NCBI RefSeq assembly: GCF_014522265.1
Contig: NZ_CP017024.1
Span: 2,384,001-2,448,000, forward strand
Direction: 5' to 3'
Length of the DNA: 64,000 bases
Source: Pseudomonas oryzihabitans
GTDB lineage: Bacteria; Pseudomonadota; Gammaproteobacteria; Pseudomonadales; Pseudomonadaceae
Part shown: piece by piece, positions 29,017-38,655 of the stretch
How the letters are laid out: each line of letters starts with the position of its first letter
How positions within the stretch are numbered: the stretch's first letter is position 1
Translations under genes and position numbers: made by a program
Notes under the pieces: model-generated
Told to the model about the DNA's origin: nothing
Databases searched by the model: none
What the model saw: the letters and a program-made list of their open reading frames with translations, nothing else

Positions 29017-30456
29017 CTAGAGCACCGGCGAGAACACCCGTGCCACCCGCATGGCCACCCGCCGCCAGCGGCGCAGGGCGGCGTTGTCCTCGGGGGTGAG
29101 TTCGCGGGAGCGACTGAAGTCCTGTTCCAGCATCTTGCGCACCTCCCAGGCGAAGGCGACGTCCATCACCATCACCATGACCTCGAAGTTGAGGCGGAAG
29201 GAGCGGTTGTCCAGGTTGGCGCTGCCCACCGCGGCCACGTCCTCGTCGATCAGCACTACCTTCTGGTGCAGGAAGCCCGGTCCGTAGCGGAACACCCGCA
29301 CCCCGGCATGCACCGCTTCGAAGGCATAGAGATAGGAGGCGGCATAGACCACCTTGTGGTCCGGTCGCGAGGGCAGCAGGATGCGCACGTCGACCCCGCG
29401 CAGGGCAGCCAGGCGCAGCGCGGCCGAAACGGCTTCGTCAGGGATGAAATAGGGCGTGGTGATCCAGACCCGGTGGCGCGCCGAGTGGATGGCCTCGACA
29501 AAGAACAGCGAGCAGGTCTCCTGGTCGTCCGCCGGCCCGCTGGGTACCACCTGGCAGAGCACGCCGCCCTCTTCGTAGCGTTCCGGCAGCAGCAGGGTGG
29601 GCAGCCGCCGGGTGACCCAGTACCAGTCCTGGGCGAAGGTCTCCTGCAGGGTGGCCAGGGCCGGGCCGCGTAATTCCAGGTGGGTATCGCGCCAGGGCGC
29701 CAGGGGCGGCTTGAGGCCCATGTATTCGTCACCGACGTTGAGCCCGCCGGTAAAGCCCACCTCGCCATCGACGATGACGATCTTGCGGTGGTTGCGGAAG
29801 TTGACCTGGAACCTGTTGATCAACCCGCGTCTGTTGCTGAAGCCCTTCACCTCGCAACCGGCCTCGCGCAGCTTTTCCACATAGGCGCGCGGCAGGGCAT
29901 GGCTGCCGATGGCGTCGTACAGCAGAAAGACCTGCACCCCGGCGCGGGCCCGGTCGAGCAGGGTGTTCTGCAGGGCCAGGCCGAGGGCGTCGTCGTGGAT
30001 GATGAAGAACTGCACCAGCACCACCTTCTGTGCACCGCGGATGGCCGTGAGGATGGCGGCGAAGGTTTCCTCGCCGTTGATCAGCAGGCGCACCTGGTTG
30101 TTGGCGACGCAGGGGGTACCGGTGAGGGCGGTCATGGCCCTGAGCTTGCGATTGGCCGCGCTGCACTGCTGGGCGGCCATGGCCTCGGCGATCCAGGGCC
30201 GCCAGTCCAGCTCGGCGGCCTGCCGCGCCATCTCCTCGTCGGCCTGGCGCCGCGCCTTCACATAGCTGTCGAAGCGCCGCCGGCCAAAGACCAGATAGGG
30301 GATCAGGCTGAGGAAGGGCATGAACACCAGCGCCATGGCCCAGGCCATGGCGCCCTGGGCGGTACGCACCGTGATGATGGCGTGGATCGCCGCGCTGATG
30401 CCGATCAGTTCGAGGACCAGGGCGATGTAGTGGAGATCGAGGGGCAGGGAAGGCAC
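29017..30456 (-). CDS. clsA: Cardiolipin synthase A
   Basis: The 479-residue enzyme joins two phosphatidylglycerol molecules to make cardiolipin. Two N-terminal membrane helices (about 8-28 and 35-58, including [22 protein letters not shown]) precede two phospholipase-D domains with HKD motifs HRKIVIVD (near residue 222) and HQKVVLID (near 400). Size and N-terminal helices mark the ClsA type, distinct from the shorter ClsB encoded at 57528. The gene lies 28 bp behind rlmG on the same strand, so the two may be cotranscribed. Confidence 0.94.
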   Translation of the reverse strand: MPSLPLDLHYIALVLELIGISAAIHAIITVRTAQGAMAWAMALVFMPFLSLIPYLVFGRRRFDSYVKARRQADEEMARQAAELDWRPWIAEAMAAQQCSAANRKLRAMTALTGTPCVANNQVRLLINGEETFAAILTAIRGAQKVVLVQFFIIHDDALGLALQNTLLDRARAGVQVFLLYDAIGSHALPRAYVEKLREAGCEVKGFSNRRGLINRFQVNFRNHRKIVIVDGEVGFTGGLNVGDEYMGLKPPLAPWRDTHLELRGPALATLQETFAQDWYWVTRRLPTLLLPERYEEGGVLCQVVPSGPADDQETCSLFFVEAIHSARHRVWITTPYFIPDEAVSAALRLAALRGVDVRILLPSRPDHKVVYAASYLYAFEAVHAGVRVFRYGPGFLHQKVVLIDEDVAAVGSANLDNRSFRLNFEVMVMVMDVAFAWEVRKMLEQDFSRSRELTPEDNAALRRWRRVAMRVARVFSPVL

Positions 30457-30484
30457 GCGGGCAGCTCTCGCTCCGGGGTGGATG

Positions 30485-31615
30485 TCAGAGAGGTTGGACC
30501 GCCCTGAGCACCACGAATTTCGGGGTGGCCGCGATCTGTTCGACGCGTCTGAACAGCCGCTTGAGTTTGGCGTGGTAACCCAGGTGGCGATTGCCCACCA
30601 GCCAGAGTTCGCCCTGCTCGGTCAGCGCCGCTCGCGCCTGCTGGAACATGCGCCAGGCGAGGAAGTCACCCACCACCTGCTGCTGGTGGAACGGCGGGTT
30701 GCAGAGGATCAGGTCCAGCGACCGCGGCGGCTGGTCGGCCAGGCCGTCGGCCGCGCGGATCGCCACCGGCCGGTCGCCGAAGGCCGCGGTCCAGTTCTCC
30801 CGTGCCGACTGCACCGCCATGTAGGACTCATCCACCAGGGTGAATTGCGCCTCCGGATTGGCCAGGCCACAGGCCAGTGCCAGCACGCCGTTGCCGCAAC
30901 CGAGATCGGCTACCCGGGCCTGGCCCAGTTGCTGAGGCAGGTGCGGGAGGAAGGCACGGGTGCCGATATCCAGACCCTCGCGGCAAAAGACGTTGGCGTG
31001 GTTGACCAGGGTCAGCGGCGGTGCATCCAGGCGATAACCAGTCGGGTAGGGCGAGGTCACCGCTGGTCGCGCCTCGGGCGTGGCGGTCAGCAGCCGCGCC
31101 TTCTTCACCGCCAGCGACGCCTGCACCGGGCCGATATGCCGCTCCAGCAGGTCGCCGGCGGCGCGGGGCAGGTGCTTGAGCATGCCGGCGGCGATCACCC
31201 GCGCACCGGGCGCCAGCTGGCCGTGCAGGCGGATCAGTTGTTCCTCCAGCAACGCCAGGGTCTTGGGCACCCGTATCAGCACCAGATCGAAGGGACCGCT
31301 GGTCGCCTCGCTGGCCGGGACGAAGGTCACCGCCTCGGCGGCAAGGCCGTTGCGCGCCAGGTTGGCTACCAGCGCCAGGGCCGCCAGGTGCGAGTCGCCA
31401 CTGGAGGTCACCCGGGCATGAGTGGCGAGGCTGGCGGCCAGGGCGCCGAAGCCGTCGTTGAGCACCAGCACCCGGGCGGCGGGGTCCAGGCCATCCTCCG
31501 CGACCTGTTGCAGCAGGTATTCGTCGGCGGCGTCGAAGGCCTGCAGGGGATCGTCGCGGCGTGGTGGCTGGCGGTCGAGTTCGAGGGTGGCGAAGGGCGA
31601 GACGAGAGAAGGCAT
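30485..31615 (-). CDS. rlmG: 23S rRNA (guanine-1835-N2)-methyltransferase RlmG
   Basis: The 376-residue protein has the two-domain RlmG/RsmC architecture: a degenerate N-terminal methyltransferase-like domain (about 1-180) and a C-terminal catalytic domain with the SAM-binding [16 protein letters not shown] (near 235) and the base-flipping NPPFH motif (near 305). It would methylate G1835 of 23S rRNA using S-adenosylmethionine. The ending [10 protein letters not shown] is close to family members. It is divergent from fpr, 72 bp away. Confidence 0.93.
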   Translation of the reverse strand: MPSLVSPFATLELDRQPPRRDDPLQAFDAADEYLLQQVAEDGLDPAARVLVLNDGFGALAASLATHARVTSSGDSHLAALALVANLARNGLAAEAVTFVPASEATSGPFDLVLIRVPKTLALLEEQLIRLHGQLAPGARVIAAGMLKHLPRAAGDLLERHIGPVQASLAVKKARLLTATPEARPAVTSPYPTGYRLDAPPLTLVNHANVFCREGLDIGTRAFLPHLPQQLGQARVADLGCGNGVLALACGLANPEAQFTLVDESYMAVQSARENWTAAFGDRPVAIRAADGLADQPPRSLDLILCNPPFHQQQVVGDFLAWRMFQQARAALTEQGELWLVGNRHLGYHAKLKRLFRRVEQIAATPKFVVLRAVQPL

Positions 31616-31687
31616 GGTTTCTGTCGGTGTTTATCGGCGGCTCACTGCGGGACAATGGCGCCAGGCAATCGGGAAAAAGAGGCCAGT

Positions 31688-32464
31688 ATGACCGCCACCG
31701 AAGACAAGTTCACCCGCGAGACGATCACCGCCGTCTGGCCCTGGAGCGATAACCTCTTCAGCCTGAGGACCACCCGCGACCCGCGCTATCGCTTTCGCGC
31801 CGGCCAGTTCGCCCGGCTGGGCGTGCGCAAGGCCGATGGCGACATTGTCTGGCGGGCCTACTCCATGGTCTCGGCACCCCACGACGACTTCCTCGAATTC
31901 TTTTCCATCGTGGTGCCGGGCGGCGCCTTCACCAGCGAGCTGAGCCGCCTGCGCGAGGGCGACGAACTGCTGGTGGAAAAGCAGCCCTACGGCTATCTCA
32001 CCCTGGAGAGATTCGGCGGCGGTCGCGACCTCTGGCTGCTGGCCACCGGCACCGGTCTGGCGCCCTTCCTGTCGATGCTGCAGGAACCCGACACCTGGGA
32101 GCGCTTCGAGCGCATCGTGCTGGTCTACAGCGTGCGCGAAGCCCGCGACCTGGCCTACCAGGCCGTCATCCGCGGTTACGGCGAGGTGGAACACCTCGAA
32201 GGCCTCACCGACCGCCTGGTCTATGTCCCCGTGGTCACTCGCGAGGAGCATCCCGGCGCCCTGCGTGGCCGCATCACCACCCTGATCGAGAACGGCGAGC
32301 TGGAACGCGCCGCCGGCGTCGAACTCTCGCCCGAGCACTCGCGCATCCTCATCTGCGGCAATCCGGAGATGGTCGACGACACCCGCCAGTTGCTCAAGAC
32401 CCGCGATCTGCAACTGGCCCTGAGTCGCCGACCCGGCCAGGTGGCGGTGGAGAACTACTGGTAG
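31688..32464 (+). CDS. fpr: Ferredoxin/flavodoxin-NADP+ reductase
   Basis: The 258-residue FAD enzyme shuttles electrons between NADPH and ferredoxin or flavodoxin. FAD-binding RAYSMVSAPHDD (R-x-Y-S) lies near residue 58, the NADP-binding GTGLAPFLSM near 115, and the C-terminus ends VAVENYW with the terminal aromatic residue typical of bacterial Fpr. Length is that of the short, Azotobacter-like class. A short inverted-repeat remnant begins five bases behind the stop. In Pseudomonas such genes often answer oxidative stress through FinR, but no site could be assigned here. Confidence 0.94.
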   Translation: MTATEDKFTRETITAVWPWSDNLFSLRTTRDPRYRFRAGQFARLGVRKADGDIVWRAYSMVSAPHDDFLEFFSIVVPGGAFTSELSRLREGDELLVEKQPYGYLTLERFGGGRDLWLLATGTGLAPFLSMLQEPDTWERFERIVLVYSVREARDLAYQAVIRGYGEVEHLEGLTDRLVYVPVVTREEHPGALRGRITTLIENGELERAAGVELSPEHSRILICGNPEMVDDTRQLLKTRDLQLALSRRPGQVAVENYW

Positions 32465-32468
32465 ATAG

Positions 32469-32540
32469 GGTGCGGCGTTTCAGAAGTCACTGCACAATTT
32501 TGACGGCGATTTTTGCGTGTACTTCTAAAACACCACACCC
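32469..32540. mobile_element. Shortened MITE-like element
   Basis: Left end GGTGCGGCGTTTCAGAAGT and right end ACTTCTAAAACACCACACC are related to the ends of the element at 25390, and the first 45 or so bases (through ACTGCACAATTTTGACGGCG) align with it. About 90 bp of the middle are missing. The result is a hairpin directly behind fpr that could now act in transcription termination. Confidence 0.65.
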
Positions 32541-32650
32541 GGCGCAGTGGCTTCTTTACGTTTTCTTCACAATTGGAAAAGGTTGGGCCTTTAGTTTTGG
32601 GCCCGCCTTGCTCTAGGATCGGAATTTCCAAGGCTACCTTTCGAGTTCCG

Positions 32651-32767
32651 ATGAGCAGTGACAGATCCGAGCCGCCCCCGGCCCCTGTGCCAGGTGCGGC
32701 TGACACCCCCTCCCGCCTTATCCCCTCCGTGGCCGTTCGGCCCTTTCAGACGGAGGTCCGCTGCTGA
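32651..32767 (+). CDS. Possible short leader ORF overlapping the terC-like gene start
   Basis: An ATG at 32651 opens a 38-codon frame rich in proline and serine ([18 protein letters not shown]) that ends in a TGA sharing a base with the start codon of the next gene (TGATG). This arrangement allows translational coupling. No ribosome-binding site is obvious and no homologue is recognised, so it may be fortuitous. Confidence 0.2.
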   Translation: MSSDRSEPPPAPVPGAADTPSRLIPSVAVRPFQTEVRC

Positions 32768-34320
32768 TGGAATGGATCGCCGATCCCACCGCCTGGTTGG
32801 GACTGCTCACCCTGATCGTCCTGGAAATCGTCCTGGGCATCGACAACCTGGTCTTCATCGCCATCCTCGCCGACAAGCTGCCGCCCGCGCAGCGTGACAG
32901 GGCGCGGGTGATCGGCCTGTCGCTGGCGCTGATCATGCGCCTGGGCCTGCTGGCCAGCATTTCCTGGATGGTGACCCTCACCGAACCGCTGTTCGAGGTC
33001 TTCGGCAAGGCCTTCTCCGGTCGTGACCTCATCATGCTGTTCGGCGGTATCTTCCTGCTGTTCAAGGCCACCACCGAGTTGCACGAACGGATCGAGGGCC
33101 ATACCCACAAGACCGGGGGCAATCGCGCCTACGCGGCCTTCTGGCCGGTGGTCGCGCAGATCGTGGTGCTCGACGCCGTGTTCTCGCTGGACGCCGTCAT
33201 CACCGCCGTGGGCATGGTCGAGCACCTGAGCGTGATGATGATCGCCGTGATCATCTCCATCGGTCTGATGCTGGTGGCGAGCAAGCCGCTGACCGCCTTC
33301 GTCAACGCCCACCCCACGGTGATCATGCTGTGCCTGGGCTTCCTGATGATGATCGGTCTGAGCCTGACCGCCGAAGGCCTGGGCTTCCACATTCCCAAGG
33401 GCTATCTCTATGCCGCCATCGGCTTCTCGATCCTCATCGAGCTGGCCAACCAGGTGGTGCGCTGGAAGCGCAAGCGCCAGTTGCACGAGCGCCTCGGCAT
33501 GCGCGAGCGGACCTCCCAGGCCGTGCTGCGCCTGCTGGGCGGTCGCCTGCGCGAAGACGAGGTGGACGAGGACATCGCCGAGTTGATGGACGGCGAGAAG
33601 GGCGAAGGCCCGATCTTCGATCGCCGCGAGCGGCTGATGATCAGTGGTGTGCTGCAACTGGGCGAGCGCCCGGTGCGCACGGTGATGACCGCCCGCGCCG
33701 ACGTCGACATCCTCGATGCCGATGCCGCCCCGGAGCGCCTGCGCGAGCAGTTGCTGGCCTCGGCCCACTCGCGCCTGCCGCTGGTGGTCAACGGCAATAT
33801 CGATGAACCCCTGGGCTACGTGCACAAGAAGGAGTTGTTCACCGACATCCTGCAGGGGCAGACCCCCGACCTGCGCAATCGCGTACGTACACCCATCCAT
33901 CTGCCGGCCCAGGCCTCGGTGCTCAGCGCCCTGGAGCAACTGCGTGCGGCCTCGACCCACGTGGCCTTTGTGGTCAACGAGTTCGGCGGCTTCGAAGGTT
34001 TGCTGACCCTGACCGACATTCTCGAGGCCATCGCCGGCGAACTGCCGGATGCCAGCGAGGACAGCCTGCCGGAGCTGGAAAAGGTGGAAAACGGCTATCG
34101 CGCCAGCGGTGGCCTGACGCTGCATCCACTGGCGCAGCGCACCGGCTTCCAGATCGCCGAAAACGAGGACTACCAAACCCTCGGCGGCCTGGTGGTGGAC
34201 CTGCTGGGGCGCCTGCCGGTGGCCGGCGATCGCCTGGAATACCAGGGCTGGCAGCTGACGGTGGAGTCGGTCAAGGATCGGCGGATCGGCTGGATCCGCC
34301 TGGAGCGACCCGCCTCCTAG
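32767..34320 (+). CDS. TerC-CBS-CorC/HlyC domain membrane protein (YoaE/YegH-like)
   Basis: The 517-residue protein combines a TerC-type membrane domain of seven or so helices (residues 1-230; [17 protein letters not shown] and [14 protein letters not shown] carry the conserved acidic residues thought to bind metal), a CBS pair (about 290-425; [33 protein letters not shown]) and a C-terminal transporter-associated CorC_HlyC domain (about 440-512). The family is linked to metal-ion efflux, perhaps manganese for TerC relatives, but the exact role of the three-domain form is not established. GGAGGT lies 10 nt ahead of the ATG. I looked for a yybP-ykoY manganese riboswitch in the leader and did not find a convincing one. 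Confidence 0.88.
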   Translation: MEWIADPTAWLGLLTLIVLEIVLGIDNLVFIAILADKLPPAQRDRARVIGLSLALIMRLGLLASISWMVTLTEPLFEVFGKAFSGRDLIMLFGGIFLLFKATTELHERIEGHTHKTGGNRAYAAFWPVVAQIVVLDAVFSLDAVITAVGMVEHLSVMMIAVIISIGLMLVASKPLTAFVNAHPTVIMLCLGFLMMIGLSLTAEGLGFHIPKGYLYAAIGFSILIELANQVVRWKRKRQLHERLGMRERTSQAVLRLLGGRLREDEVDEDIAELMDGEKGEGPIFDRRERLMISGVLQLGERPVRTVMTARADVDILDADAAPERLREQLLASAHSRLPLVVNGNIDEPLGYVHKKELFTDILQGQTPDLRNRVRTPIHLPAQASVLSALEQLRAASTHVAFVVNEFGGFEGLLTLTDILEAIAGELPDASEDSLPELEKVENGYRASGGLTLHPLAQRTGFQIAENEDYQTLGGLVVDLLGRLPVAGDRLEYQGWQLTVESVKDRRIGWIRLERPAS

Positions 34321-34333
34321 CGAGGCGGGCGTT

Positions 34334-34494
34334 GTGTAAGCCTGTTCAAAGGCTGCGAGCTAGAGTCAAACAAGGCGAAAATGGCTGAGGAAGCGGAGTT
34401 TACAAGTCGTAAATGAGCATTCCGACCGGGCTGGCGACCCAGGCCATTTTCAACGCAGGTTGGCCGACGCGCAGCCGCCTTTGAAAGGCTTACA
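34334..34494 (-). repeat. Dispersed structured intergenic repeat, copy 4 of 5 (reverse orientation)
   Basis: End arms are TGTAAGCCTGTTCAAAGGC on the left and GCCTTTGAAAGGCTTACA on the right, complementary apart from one bulged base and unlike the arms of other copies. The right arm contains the mscL stop codon (TAA on the reverse strand). The core matches the other copies; the internal ACTCG hairpin is deleted here. The embedded reading frame reads MAWVASPVGMLIYDL and stops. Confidence 0.87.
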
Positions 34495-34939
34495 GCGGGT
34501 TGACCGGCGGTTCCTGCTTCACCACAGGGGCCACCGTCGGCTGGCTGTTCTGCTCCTTCAGCAGGTCACGGATCTCGGTCAGCAGGACTTGGTCCTTGGT
34601 CGGGCCGGACGGGGCGGCCTCCTGATGCAGACGCAGGCGGTTGAGCACCTTGATCGCCATGAAGATGGCGAAGGCGATGATCACGAAGTCGAAGATGGTC
34701 TGCAGGAACTTGCCATAGGACATCACCACCGCCGGCTGGTCGCCCATGGCCGCGCGCAGGGTGATCGCCAGCTGCGAGAAATCCACGCCCCCCAGCAACA
34801 GGCCCAGTGGCGGCGTGATGATGTCGGCCACGAAGGACGACACGATCTTGCCGAAAGCCGCGCCCAGGATGATGCCGACCGCCAGGTCGACCACGTTGCC
34901 TCTCATGGCGAATTTCTTGAACTCGGCAATGATGCTCAT
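34490..34939 (-). CDS. mscL: Large-conductance mechanosensitive channel
   Basis: The 149-residue protein forms the homopentameric emergency valve that opens under membrane tension during osmotic downshock. [33 protein letters not shown] (N-terminal helix plus first membrane segment, split at residue 13) and the second segment [20 protein letters not shown] are diagnostic. The cytoplasmic C-terminal helix region ([10 protein letters not shown]) is present and the tail is slightly extended. AAGGAGTG lies 6-10 nt ahead of the ATG. Its stop codon lies inside the arm of a dispersed repeat. Confidence 0.97.
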   Translation of the reverse strand: MSIIAEFKKFAMRGNVVDLAVGIILGAAFGKIVSSFVADIITPPLGLLLGGVDFSQLAITLRAAMGDQPAVVMSYGKFLQTIFDFVIIAFAIFMAIKVLNRLRLHQEAAPSGPTKDQVLLTEIRDLLKEQNSQPTVAPVVKQEPPVNPL

Positions 34940-35172
34940 GCTGCACTCCTTTGGATGGTTTCGAAGAGACGATAGACGATAGACGATTGTGCTCGCTTCG
35001 CTCGGGTTTGGAACCCTGCGAGCGGTCCAGAGGTTCCCCGGCAGCGGCAAATCGCCGCGAAATCGGCAGCTGGTCGTGGCTGTCGCACTTTGTCGAAGGG
35101 GCCGGGTCCACCCTTGTACGCCGAGGGCTGCAACCCTCGCGACTTCCACTTCTCGCCCCCAAGGAGCCCCTG
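34940..35172. other. Gap between mscL and the YdcH-like gene, with a 3 x 7-bp tandem repeat
   Basis: The divergent promoter region carries AGACGAT three times in a row at 34967-34987. Nothing else is recognisable except AAGGAGCC, the ribosome-binding site for the next gene. Confidence 0.5.
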
Positions 35173-35412
35173 ATGGTTGCCAAACACGACCTGCACAAAG
35201 ACTTTCCCGAATACGCCGAGCAGCTGGACAGCCGTCCCCAGACCGATGCGGCCTTTGCCAAGCTGCTGGAAGACTACGCCAAGCTCGACCAGCAGATCCT
35301 CGATATGGAGGAGGTGGAAGAATCCAGCGGCGACGAGGAACTGGGTCGCCTGCGGCGCGAACGGGTCCTGCTCAAGGACAAGATCGCTCAACAGCTGAAA
35401 TACCCGTCCTAG
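35173..35412 (+). CDS. YdcH/DUF465-family small coiled-coil protein
   Basis: The 79-residue product is almost wholly charged helix ([18 protein letters not shown], then [15 protein letters not shown] and [18 protein letters not shown]) and matches the YdcH/DUF465 pattern, in which H-x-L-x-x-x-F-P precedes a helical hairpin. Function is unknown across the family; some members are suspected of stress or envelope roles. AAGGAG lies 7 nt before the ATG at 35173, while longer in-frame starts upstream have no such site. Confidence 0.85.
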   Translation: MVAKHDLHKDFPEYAEQLDSRPQTDAAFAKLLEDYAKLDQQILDMEEVEESSGDEELGRLRRERVLLKDKIAQQLKYPS

Positions 35413-35505
35413 CCGTGCCGGGCTCGGCCCTTGGTGCCGAGCCCACGTTTATGCGATTGGCAAGGGCCGCCGGCGTTGCCATCATGGCCTCCCAGGAGAG
35501 GACCG

Positions 35506-35715
35506 ATGACCGACGAAGTGGCGATGTACCAGCAGTGGCACCTGTGGATCACCGAGGCGGCCGTGGAAGCCCAGCGCCGTCGCGTACAACTCGAATTCGC
35601 CGAATACAGCCGCCTGCTGGCCAACCTGCAGCTGCTCGAACAGGAGCGCTGGCAGCAGGCATTGCCGGTCTGGCTACGGGGCGACGTGGAGATGGTGTCG
35701 ACGCTCAAGCACTAG
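35506..35715 (+). CDS. Small hypothetical protein
   Basis: The 69-residue product begins MTDEVAMYQQWHLWITEAAV and continues as an amphipathic, glutamine- and glutamate-rich helix (RRRVQLEFAEYSRLLANLQ) likely to form a coiled coil. AGGAGAGGACCG lies in front of the ATG. It follows the YdcH-like gene by 93 bp on the same strand and could share its transcript. I recognise no family. Confidence 0.55.
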   Translation: MTDEVAMYQQWHLWITEAAVEAQRRRVQLEFAEYSRLLANLQLLEQERWQQALPVWLRGDVEMVSTLKH

Positions 35716-35857
35716 CGCCAGAACCTCGCAGCAGACACTGATGACCAGGCGCTGAACGACCAGCGGTACCTGGCGGTCAATGGGGTACCCCAGGCGAATT
35801 TCGCCGGGTGAGCGAGGTTTATCCGGCCTACCTGGCCCTCCCAACGAGGATGTCCCC

Positions 35858-36127
35858 ATGAAGCGTACCGCCCTGATCGCCCTGATGATGTTCGCCGCTG
35901 CACCCGTATTCGCCAAGGATCTGTGCGCGGTCCAGCTGCAGAAGCTGGACGATGCCAGCAAGATGAAGACCAACATGATCGGCCCGGGCAGTTCCCAGGC
36001 CCAGCAGATCGCCGGTTTCCGCAAGAGCGCCATGGAGGCACAGAAGGCCGGCGACGAGAAGAAGTGCATTGCCCAGGCCAACCAGGCCCTGACCATGCTG
36101 CGTCAGCCGGGTGGCGAGGGCAACTAA
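35858..36127 (+). CDS. Small periplasmic protein of unknown function
   Basis: The 89-residue precursor has a clear Sec signal peptide (MKRTALIALMMFAAAPVFA, cleavage after AFA-K near residue 19). The mature 70-residue helix-rich protein holds two cysteines (in DLCAVQ and KKCIAQ) that probably form a disulfide pinning two helices. A similar small secreted protein next to radA occurs in other Pseudomonas as far as I recall. A terminator follows 22 bp behind the stop. No functional assignment. Confidence 0.75.
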   Translation: MKRTALIALMMFAAAPVFAKDLCAVQLQKLDDASKMKTNMIGPGSSQAQQIAGFRKSAMEAQKAGDEKKCIAQANQALTMLRQPGGEGN

Positions 36128-36149
36128 GGCTCAAGTCCGCTTTTGAGAG

Positions 36150-36179
36150 AGGCGCGCTCCCCCGGGATCGCGCCTTTTT
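36150..36179 (+). terminator. Rho-independent terminator
   Basis: AGGCGCG (36150-36156) pairs with CGCGCCT (36169-36175) around a CTCCCCCGGGAT loop and is followed by TTTTTA. It ends the transcript of the small periplasmic protein gene, ahead of radA. Confidence 0.8.
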
Positions 36180-36242
36180 ACTGTCTATGCATCCAGTCGT
36201 GATATGCTGGGAATCTTCCTTTCTCGACTGGAGAACTTCGCC

Positions 36243-37604
36243 ATGGCCAAGGCCAAGCGTCTCTACGGCTGCACCGAATGCGGCGCCACCTTTCCCAAGT
36301 GGGCGGGTCAGTGCGGCGAGTGCGGTGCCTGGAACACCCTGGTGGAAACCGTCGTCGAGACCTCCGCCGTCCCTTCCGGTCGCGCCGGCTGGGCCGGGGC
36401 GCAGGCGACCATCAAGACCCTGGCCGAGGTCAGCGTCGAGGAGACCCCGCGCTTCACCACCGACTCCACCGAACTCGACCGGGTGTTGGGGGGCGGCCTG
36501 GTGGATGGCTCCGTGGTGCTGATCGGCGGCGATCCCGGCATCGGCAAGTCCACCATCCTGCTGCAGACCCTCTGCCACCTGGCGGCGCGCATGCCGGCGC
36601 TCTATGTCACCGGCGAGGAATCCCAGCAGCAGGTGGCCATGCGCGCCCGCCGCCTGGGGCTGCCGGAAGACAAGCTCAAGGTCATGACCGAGACCTGCAT
36701 CGAGACCATCGTCGCCACCGCCCGCCAGGAAAAGCCGCGGGTCATGGTGATCGACTCCATCCAGACCATCTTCACCGAACAGCTGCAGTCCGCTCCCGGC
36801 GGCGTGGCCCAGGTACGCGAGAGCGCGGCGCTGCTGGTGAGATTCGCCAAGCAGACCGGCACCGCCATCTTCCTGGTCGGCCACGTCACCAAGGAAGGCG
36901 CCCTGGCCGGGCCGCGGGTGCTCGAGCACATGGTCGACACCGTGCTCTATTTCGAGGGCGAGTCCGACGGCCGTCTGCGCATGCTGCGAGCGGTCAAGAA
37001 CCGCTTCGGCGCGGTCAACGAACTGGGCGTGTTCGGCATGACCGACAAGGGCCTCAAGGAGGTCTCCAACCCCTCGGCGATCTTTCTCAACCGTGCCCAG
37101 GAAGCGGTGGCCGGCAGCGTGGTCATGGCGACCTGGGAGGGCTCGCGGCCGATGCTGGTAGAGGTGCAGGCCCTGGTGGACACCAGTCACCTGGCCAATC
37201 CGCGCCGGGTCACCGTGGGCCTCGACCAGAATCGCCTGGCCATGCTGCTGGCGGTGCTGCACCGCCATGGCAGCATTCCCACCTACGACCAGGACGTCTT
37301 CATCAACGTGGTCGGTGGGGTCAAGGTGCTGGAGACGGCGGTGGATCTGGCGCTGATGTCGGCGGTGATCTCCAGCCTGAGAGACCGCGCCCTGCCGCAC
37401 GACCTGCTGGTGTTCGGCGAGATCGGCCTGTCCGGCGAGATCCGCCCGGTGCCCAGTGGCCAGGAGCGCCTCAAGGAAGCCGCCAAGCATGGCTTCAAGC
37501 GTGCCATCGTACCCAAGGGCAATGCTCCCAAGGATCCGCCGCCCGGTCTGCAGGTAGTCGCGGTGACCCGCCTCGAGCAGGCGCTGGATGCGCTCTTCGA
37601 ATAG
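36243..37604 (+). CDS. radA: DNA repair protein RadA
   Basis: The 453-residue RecA-like ATPase promotes branch migration of recombination intermediates. An N-terminal C4 zinc finger (CTECGATFPKWAGQCGEC, residues 9-26), Walker A GGDPGIGKST near residue 98, the RadA-specific KNRFG motif (VKNRFGAVNE) near 252 and a C-terminal Lon-like domain (from about 290, GEIGLSGEIRPV) appear in the expected order. I use the ATG at 36243, which gives the normal MAKAKRLYGC start; the in-frame ATG at 36204 lies in the promoter region. Length is standard. Confidence 0.97.
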   Translation: MAKAKRLYGCTECGATFPKWAGQCGECGAWNTLVETVVETSAVPSGRAGWAGAQATIKTLAEVSVEETPRFTTDSTELDRVLGGGLVDGSVVLIGGDPGIGKSTILLQTLCHLAARMPALYVTGEESQQQVAMRARRLGLPEDKLKVMTETCIETIVATARQEKPRVMVIDSIQTIFTEQLQSAPGGVAQVRESAALLVRFAKQTGTAIFLVGHVTKEGALAGPRVLEHMVDTVLYFEGESDGRLRMLRAVKNRFGAVNELGVFGMTDKGLKEVSNPSAIFLNRAQEAVAGSVVMATWEGSRPMLVEVQALVDTSHLANPRRVTVGLDQNRLAMLLAVLHRHGSIPTYDQDVFINVVGGVKVLETAVDLALMSAVISSLRDRALPHDLLVFGEIGLSGEIRPVPSGQERLKEAAKHGFKRAIVPKGNAPKDPPPGLQVVAVTRLEQALDALFE

Positions 37605-37690
37605 CCCTGGGCAGCATTTGTAATATTTTTTAAAACTCTCGGCGGGGCAGGGTGGTCTATCAGGCGCTTCCACGAACCCGGATACCCGCC

Positions 37691-38400
37691 ATGCCTCGTC
37701 TGCTCCCGCTTTCCCTGTTCCTTGCCACCCTTGCCACCAGTGGCCTGGTCCAGGCCGCCGATCCCAGCAGCTCCGCCCGGCCAGCCTGGAGGTGGACCAG
37801 CTGGAGTGGCAGCATGCCGACGAAGGCAGCGTCTTCAATTGGGATCTGGAGGGCTGGGCGCTGGGCGGTGGTGCCAATCGCCTGGATTTCCGCAGCCAGG
37901 GCGAGCGTACCAACGGCCACACCGAGCAAGCCGAGGTGCAGGCGCTCTGGGGGCACAGCCTGGCCAAGGGCTGGGGCAGCGTGGCCGGCATCCGCCAGGA
38001 TTTCAAACCCGGCTCGCCACAGACCTGGGCGGCCCTGGGCATCCAGGAGCACGATCCCGAGGATCTCGACATCGAGATCACCGCCTTCTTCGGCGAGAAC
38101 AGCCAGACCTCCCTGCGCCTGGAAGCCGAATACGACTGGGCCCTGACCCAGCGGCTGATCCTCCAGCCCCATACCGAGCTCAACTTCTACGGTCGCAACG
38201 ACGAGTCCCGCGGCCAGGGCGCCGGCTTTGCCGAAAGCGAGGCAGGCTTGCGCCTGAGATACCAGGTGACCCCGGAGGTCGCGCCCTATGTCGGGGTGTC
38301 TTGGAACGCCACCCATGGCAATACCGCCGCCATGGCGCGGGAAGAGGGCGAAGACACCCACGACGCGCGCCTGGTGGTGGGTCTGCATCTGGAGTTCTAA
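37691..38400 (+). pseudogene. copB: Copper resistance protein CopB, frameshifted behind the signal peptide
   Basis: The first frame encodes a signal peptide ([18 protein letters not shown], cleavage after VQA) and is lost at about 37776-37782. The second frame carries the CopB outer-membrane domain: [38 protein letters not shown] and a C-terminal GLHLEF with the barrel-ending phenylalanine. One added base in CCCGGCC joins them into 236 residues. CopB sits in the outer membrane and helps sequester or exclude copper with CopA. This version has none of the histidine/methionine-rich leader of plasmid-borne CopB, and there is no copA nearby. Confidence 0.8.
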
Positions 38401-38403
38401 ACC

Positions 38404-38648
38404 CGTTGGACTTCGTTTTCGCTCAACCCAACCTACGAGGCTACCGTGTAGGTTGGGTTGAGACGGCTTCATCGTCGAAGCCCAACAGCCAGGGCTGAGC
38501 CTCGCGCTCCGTTGGGCTTCGCTTTCGCTCAACCCAACCTACAAGGCTACCGTTACAGGTTGGGTTGAGATGGCCTCATCGTCGAAGCCCGACAGCCAGG
38601 GCTGAGCCTCGCGCCTTGGGTTTCGCTTTCGCTCAACCCAACCCACCC
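38404..38648. repeat. Tandem 106-bp repeat, 2.3 copies, each with a long hairpin
   Basis: Units begin at about 38404 and 38510, and a third partial unit begins near 38614. Each full unit holds CTCAACCCAACCTAC facing GTAGGTTGGGTTGAG (38422-38436 with 38448-38462; second unit at 38528 and 38557), a stem of 13-15 bp, followed by TCGTCGAAGCCC and AGCCAGGGCTGAGCCTCGCG. It fills the gap between the converging copB and mapZ genes and is of the REP/BIME kind. A degenerate relative occurs at 51360. Confidence 0.85.
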
Positions 38649-38655
38649 AGGTCGC

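Noticed and set aside
32541..32766. yybP-ykoY manganese riboswitch ahead of the terC-like gene
   Set aside because: The leader has some hairpins (GGGCC/GGCCC, ATCGGAA/TTCCGAT), but the conserved riboswitch sequence motifs are not visible.
34967..34987. Triple AGACGAT as a CRISPR-like or phase-variable array
   Set aside because: Only three 7-bp units, no spacers, and located outside coding sequence.
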